A stretch of 7,353 nt of DNA from Prolixibacteraceae bacterium. Lineage in GTDB: Bacteria; Bacteroidota; Bacteroidia; Bacteroidales; Prolixibacteraceae. This document shows, piece after piece, positions 5,187-7,353 of the stretch (positions are counted from its first letter, which is position 1; each line of letters starts with the position of its first letter). The notes below the pieces were generated by a model that was not told where the DNA came from, made no database searches, and saw only the letters and a list, made by a program, of their open reading frames with translations. The translations under genes were made by a program, and so were the position numbers. Location of the stretch: positions 1 to 7,353 of the forward strand of contig WRIQ01000048.1 of the NCBI GenBank assembly GCA_009782655.1, given 5' to 3'.

Positions 5187-7353
5187 TTACAATGGATCGA
5201 CATCGATCTGAATTATAACAGATTTATTATAAGGTGATTGTAAAACGTCGTCCTTTATCTTAAAAATTACACCTCTAATTTCTTTTGCATTTTTTTCGCG
5301 TTTTATCTTGAGCCGGATTTCTTTGGAATACCATTGCTGCACTTTTCCCACGAGTGGCGTGGAGGGCCCCAGTACGCCGAACATTTTCGTCGCACGCAGT
5401 CGGTCGGCCAACAACGAAGAGGCGTTGTTCAATGTATTTTCCTGTTTGTGCTTAACGGTGATTTTTATCAGCCTGAACCACGGCGGATACGAAAACTGCT
5501 TTCGTTCGGCTATATTGCGGTTGAAAAAAGTTTCGTAATCGTAATGCACCACTTCGCTGATTATTTCATGCTTGGGCTGTGAAGTTTGAATCACGACTTT
5601 TCCTTGGCCGCTTTTTCGTCCCGAGCGCCCGCCCACCTGCTGCATCAATTGAAATGCGCGTTCATGGGCGCGAAAATCGGGATAGTTGAGAAGATTATCG
5701 GCATTCAGTATTCCGGCAAGCGCCACATGTTCAATGTCCAGTCCTTTGGTAATCATCTGTGTTCCAACGAGAATGTCGATTTCGCGGTTTTCGAGCCGAC
5801 CAATGATTTTTTCGAAGGCAAAGCGCGAGCGCGTCGAGTCGATGTCCATTCGTTCAATGCGTGCCTGCGGGAAGAGTTCCGCGATTTCTGTTTCAATCTT
5901 CTCGGTGCCTATTCCGCGCGATTTAATATCGTTCGAATTGCACGACGGGCATCTTTCGGGATATGGCATGCGATAGCCGCAATAATGACAAACCATCCGG
6001 TTCTGCTGCTTGTGATAGGTGAGACTGACGTCGCAGTTTTTGCACCGCGGAATCTGGTTGCAAGCCATACATTCGATAAATGGCGAATATCCGCGCCGAT
6101 TCTGAAACAGAACAACTTGTCTGTTGGCATCCAAAGCCTCCGCAATCTGATTGTAGAGTTGCGGCGTGAAAATGGATTTCATCTGTCGGCGTTTGTAGGC
6201 GTCGCTCACATCGGCAATCAGGATATCGGGCATTGGCGCTCCCGAAAACCGTTTGTCCAATTTCACCAAGCCATAACGTCTTGCTTTTGCATTGAAATAG
6301 GATTCGAACGAGGGAGTGGCCGAGCCGAGCAGTACTTTGGCGTTGTGGTGAAGTGCCATCACGATGGCCGAGTCGCGGGCGTGATACCGGGGAGCAGGAT
6401 CGAACTGTTTGTACGAGCTTTCGTGTTCTTCGTCAATGATTATCAGCCCCAGGTTTGCAAAGGGCAGGAAAACCGATGACCGTGTTCCAAGTATTATCTG
6501 CGTGGAACTGTTGCCGCCGCGGGAAAACGACAACACATTGTTCCAGATTTCAACACGCTCGGCGTCGCTCATCTTCGAGTGGTAAACGTCGGCTTTGTTC
6601 CCGAAAACATTTTTCAACCGATTGATAATCTGCGGCGTTAGAGCTATTTCGGGAACCATGTATAAAACCTGTTTCCCTGCGGCGAGCGTTTCGTCGATGA
6701 GGTGGATGTAAATTTCGGTTTTGCCGCTGGCGGTTATGCCATGCAGCAGAACAGTCTGTTTGTCAGAAAATTGAATTTTTATTTCTTCTAACGCTTTCTG
6801 TTGGGCTTCGGTGAGCACATGTTTCGGATTTTGTGTGGAAATGCCGGATTGGAGGCGCGAAACCGGTTCATACTCAATGGCGAATATCTTTTTGTTTACC
6901 AACTGTTTTAACGCGCTTTCGCCGACATTCGATTTCTTAAGAAGCTCCTTTTTGGGAACGGCTTTCCGGCTGTTTTCCTCGGTAAAGGCGGTCAGTTCCG
7001 CAAATCGGGTCAACAGTTCTTTTTGTCGGGGCGCCTTTTGCATTGAATCCTGCAATTGGCACCAAGCCCGCTTTTGGGCAAATTCAGGATTTAAGGTAAC
7101 AACGGCACGCATCTTTTCGTGATATTTTTCGCTGATTGTTTCATCGAGTGCCAGCACACCGGAAGCAATCAGGTTGCGGAGCGCATGAAGCGAAAATTGG
7201 CTGCCCATCTGGTTTTCCAAACTTTTCACCGACATTTTTTCTCCTGAAACACATCCTAAAATCTGCATTTCCGCTTCAGGGAAATCATTTTTGCCATGGC
7301 CGCCGTTAACCGAAATGATGGAGTTGCTTTCCAGTTTCAACCCCGGGGGCAAA
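5187..7353 (-). CDS. priA: Primosomal replication restart helicase PriA, partial at its N-terminus
   Basis: PriA recognises stalled or broken replication forks, unwinds the lagging arm 3'-5' and starts reloading of the replicative helicase. The frame is open through the right edge, so these are the C-terminal 721 residues. About 100 residues (the 3'-DNA-end-binding domain) should lie outside; the TTG at 7352 is an internal Leu codon, not a start. A winged-helix-like region precedes the helicase core. Fragment numbering: Walker A GITASGKT (205-212), DEEH (307-310), GSATPS (343-348), QNRRGYSPF (417-425), and four CxxC pairs binding two zincs (428/431, 437/440, 455/458, 468/471). Then come GTEKIE (482-487), VGTQMITKGLDIEHV (529-543) and QVGGRSGR (572-579), with a C-terminal domain to 721. 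Every helicase and zinc motif is intact. It ends 102 nt before the heptose kinase, which has its own promoter. Confidence 0.97.
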   Translation of the reverse strand, partial: LPPGLKLESNSIISVNGGHGKNDFPEAEMQILGCVSGEKMSVKSLENQMGSQFSLHALRNLIASGVLALDETISEKYHEKMRAVVTLNPEFAQKRAWCQLQDSMQKAPRQKELLTRFAELTAFTEENSRKAVPKKELLKKSNVGESALKQLVNKKIFAIEYEPVSRLQSGISTQNPKHVLTEAQQKALEEIKIQFSDKQTVLLHGITASGKTEIYIHLIDETLAAGKQVLYMVPEIALTPQIINRLKNVFGNKADVYHSKMSDAERVEIWNNVLSFSRGGNSSTQIILGTRSSVFLPFANLGLIIIDEEHESSYKQFDPAPRYHARDSAIVMALHHNAKVLLGSATPSFESYFNAKARRYGLVKLDKRFSGAPMPDILIADVSDAYKRRQMKSIFTPQLYNQIAEALDANRQVVLFQNRRGYSPFIECMACNQIPRCKNCDVSLTYHKQQNRMVCHYCGYRMPYPERCPSCNSNDIKSRGIGTEKIETEIAELFPQARIERMDIDSTRSRFAFEKIIGRLENREIDILVGTQMITKGLDIEHVALAGILNADNLLNYPDFRAHERAFQLMQQVGGRSGRKSGQGKVVIQTSQPKHEIISEVVHYDYETFFNRNIAERKQFSYPPWFRLIKITVKHKQENTLNNASSLLADRLRATKMFGVLGPSTPLVGKVQQWYSKEIRLKIKREKNAKEIRGVIFKIKDDVLQSPYNKSVIIQIDVDPL

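Noticed and set aside
5757..5775. TGTTCCA near 5760, considered as part of a parS site
   Set aside because: Only the left half agrees with parS; the CACGTG centre is missing and it lies in priA coding sequence.
5586..6479. Long + strand open frame (297 codons) opposite priA
   Set aside because: It lies wholly within the helicase core of priA and its product shows no recognisable domain, so it is an antisense shadow.
7350..7352. TTG at the right edge as the priA start codon
   Set aside because: The sequence from here matches the interior of PriA; the fragment lacks the roughly 100-residue N-terminal domain, so the gene runs on beyond the window.

Overview
This 7.35 kb window looks like core chromosome of a Bacteroidota bacterium, most likely Bacteroidales or a related order. 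That placement rests on protein character (the ParA-ParB-DUF5683-LysM transglycosylase order, and DUF5683 itself, which is typical of this phylum), on the lack of Shine-Dalgarno-like sequences before the starts, and on promoter-like boxes of the TTG-N(17-23)-TAnnTTTG kind described for Flavobacterium/Bacteroides. All six genes lie on the minus strand, are intact within the window, and leave only short gaps. No RNA gene, CRISPR, insertion sequence, phage gene or sign of recent transfer was seen.

In transcription order (right to left): (1) the C-terminal 721 residues of the primosomal helicase PriA, running in from the right edge; (2) a single-domain PfkB-family heptose-7-phosphate kinase (HldA/RfaE domain I) with its own well-formed promoter; (3) ParA/Soj; (4) ParB/Spo0J, starting 4 nt after parA; (5) a DUF5683 envelope protein with a signal peptide and a GTG start; (6) a secreted MltD-like lytic transglycosylase with LysM repeats, cut by the left edge after 514 complete codons.

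The genes fall into three themes: replication restart (PriA), LPS core sugar synthesis (HldA), and a probable four-gene unit that joins chromosome segregation (ParAB) to two exported envelope proteins (DUF5683 and the peptidoglycan-cleaving MltD-like enzyme). From memory, parA-parB-DUF5683-mltD, often followed by a relA/spoT gene, is a recurrent Bacteroidota arrangement, so the unit is conserved rather than new, although the role of DUF5683 is not known to me.

I do not see a previously undescribed system. The observations most worth checking are the conserved segregation/envelope linkage, a set of three promoter-like boxes each 26-27 nt from a start codon, and a perfect 14-bp palindrome inside the weakest of these promoters.
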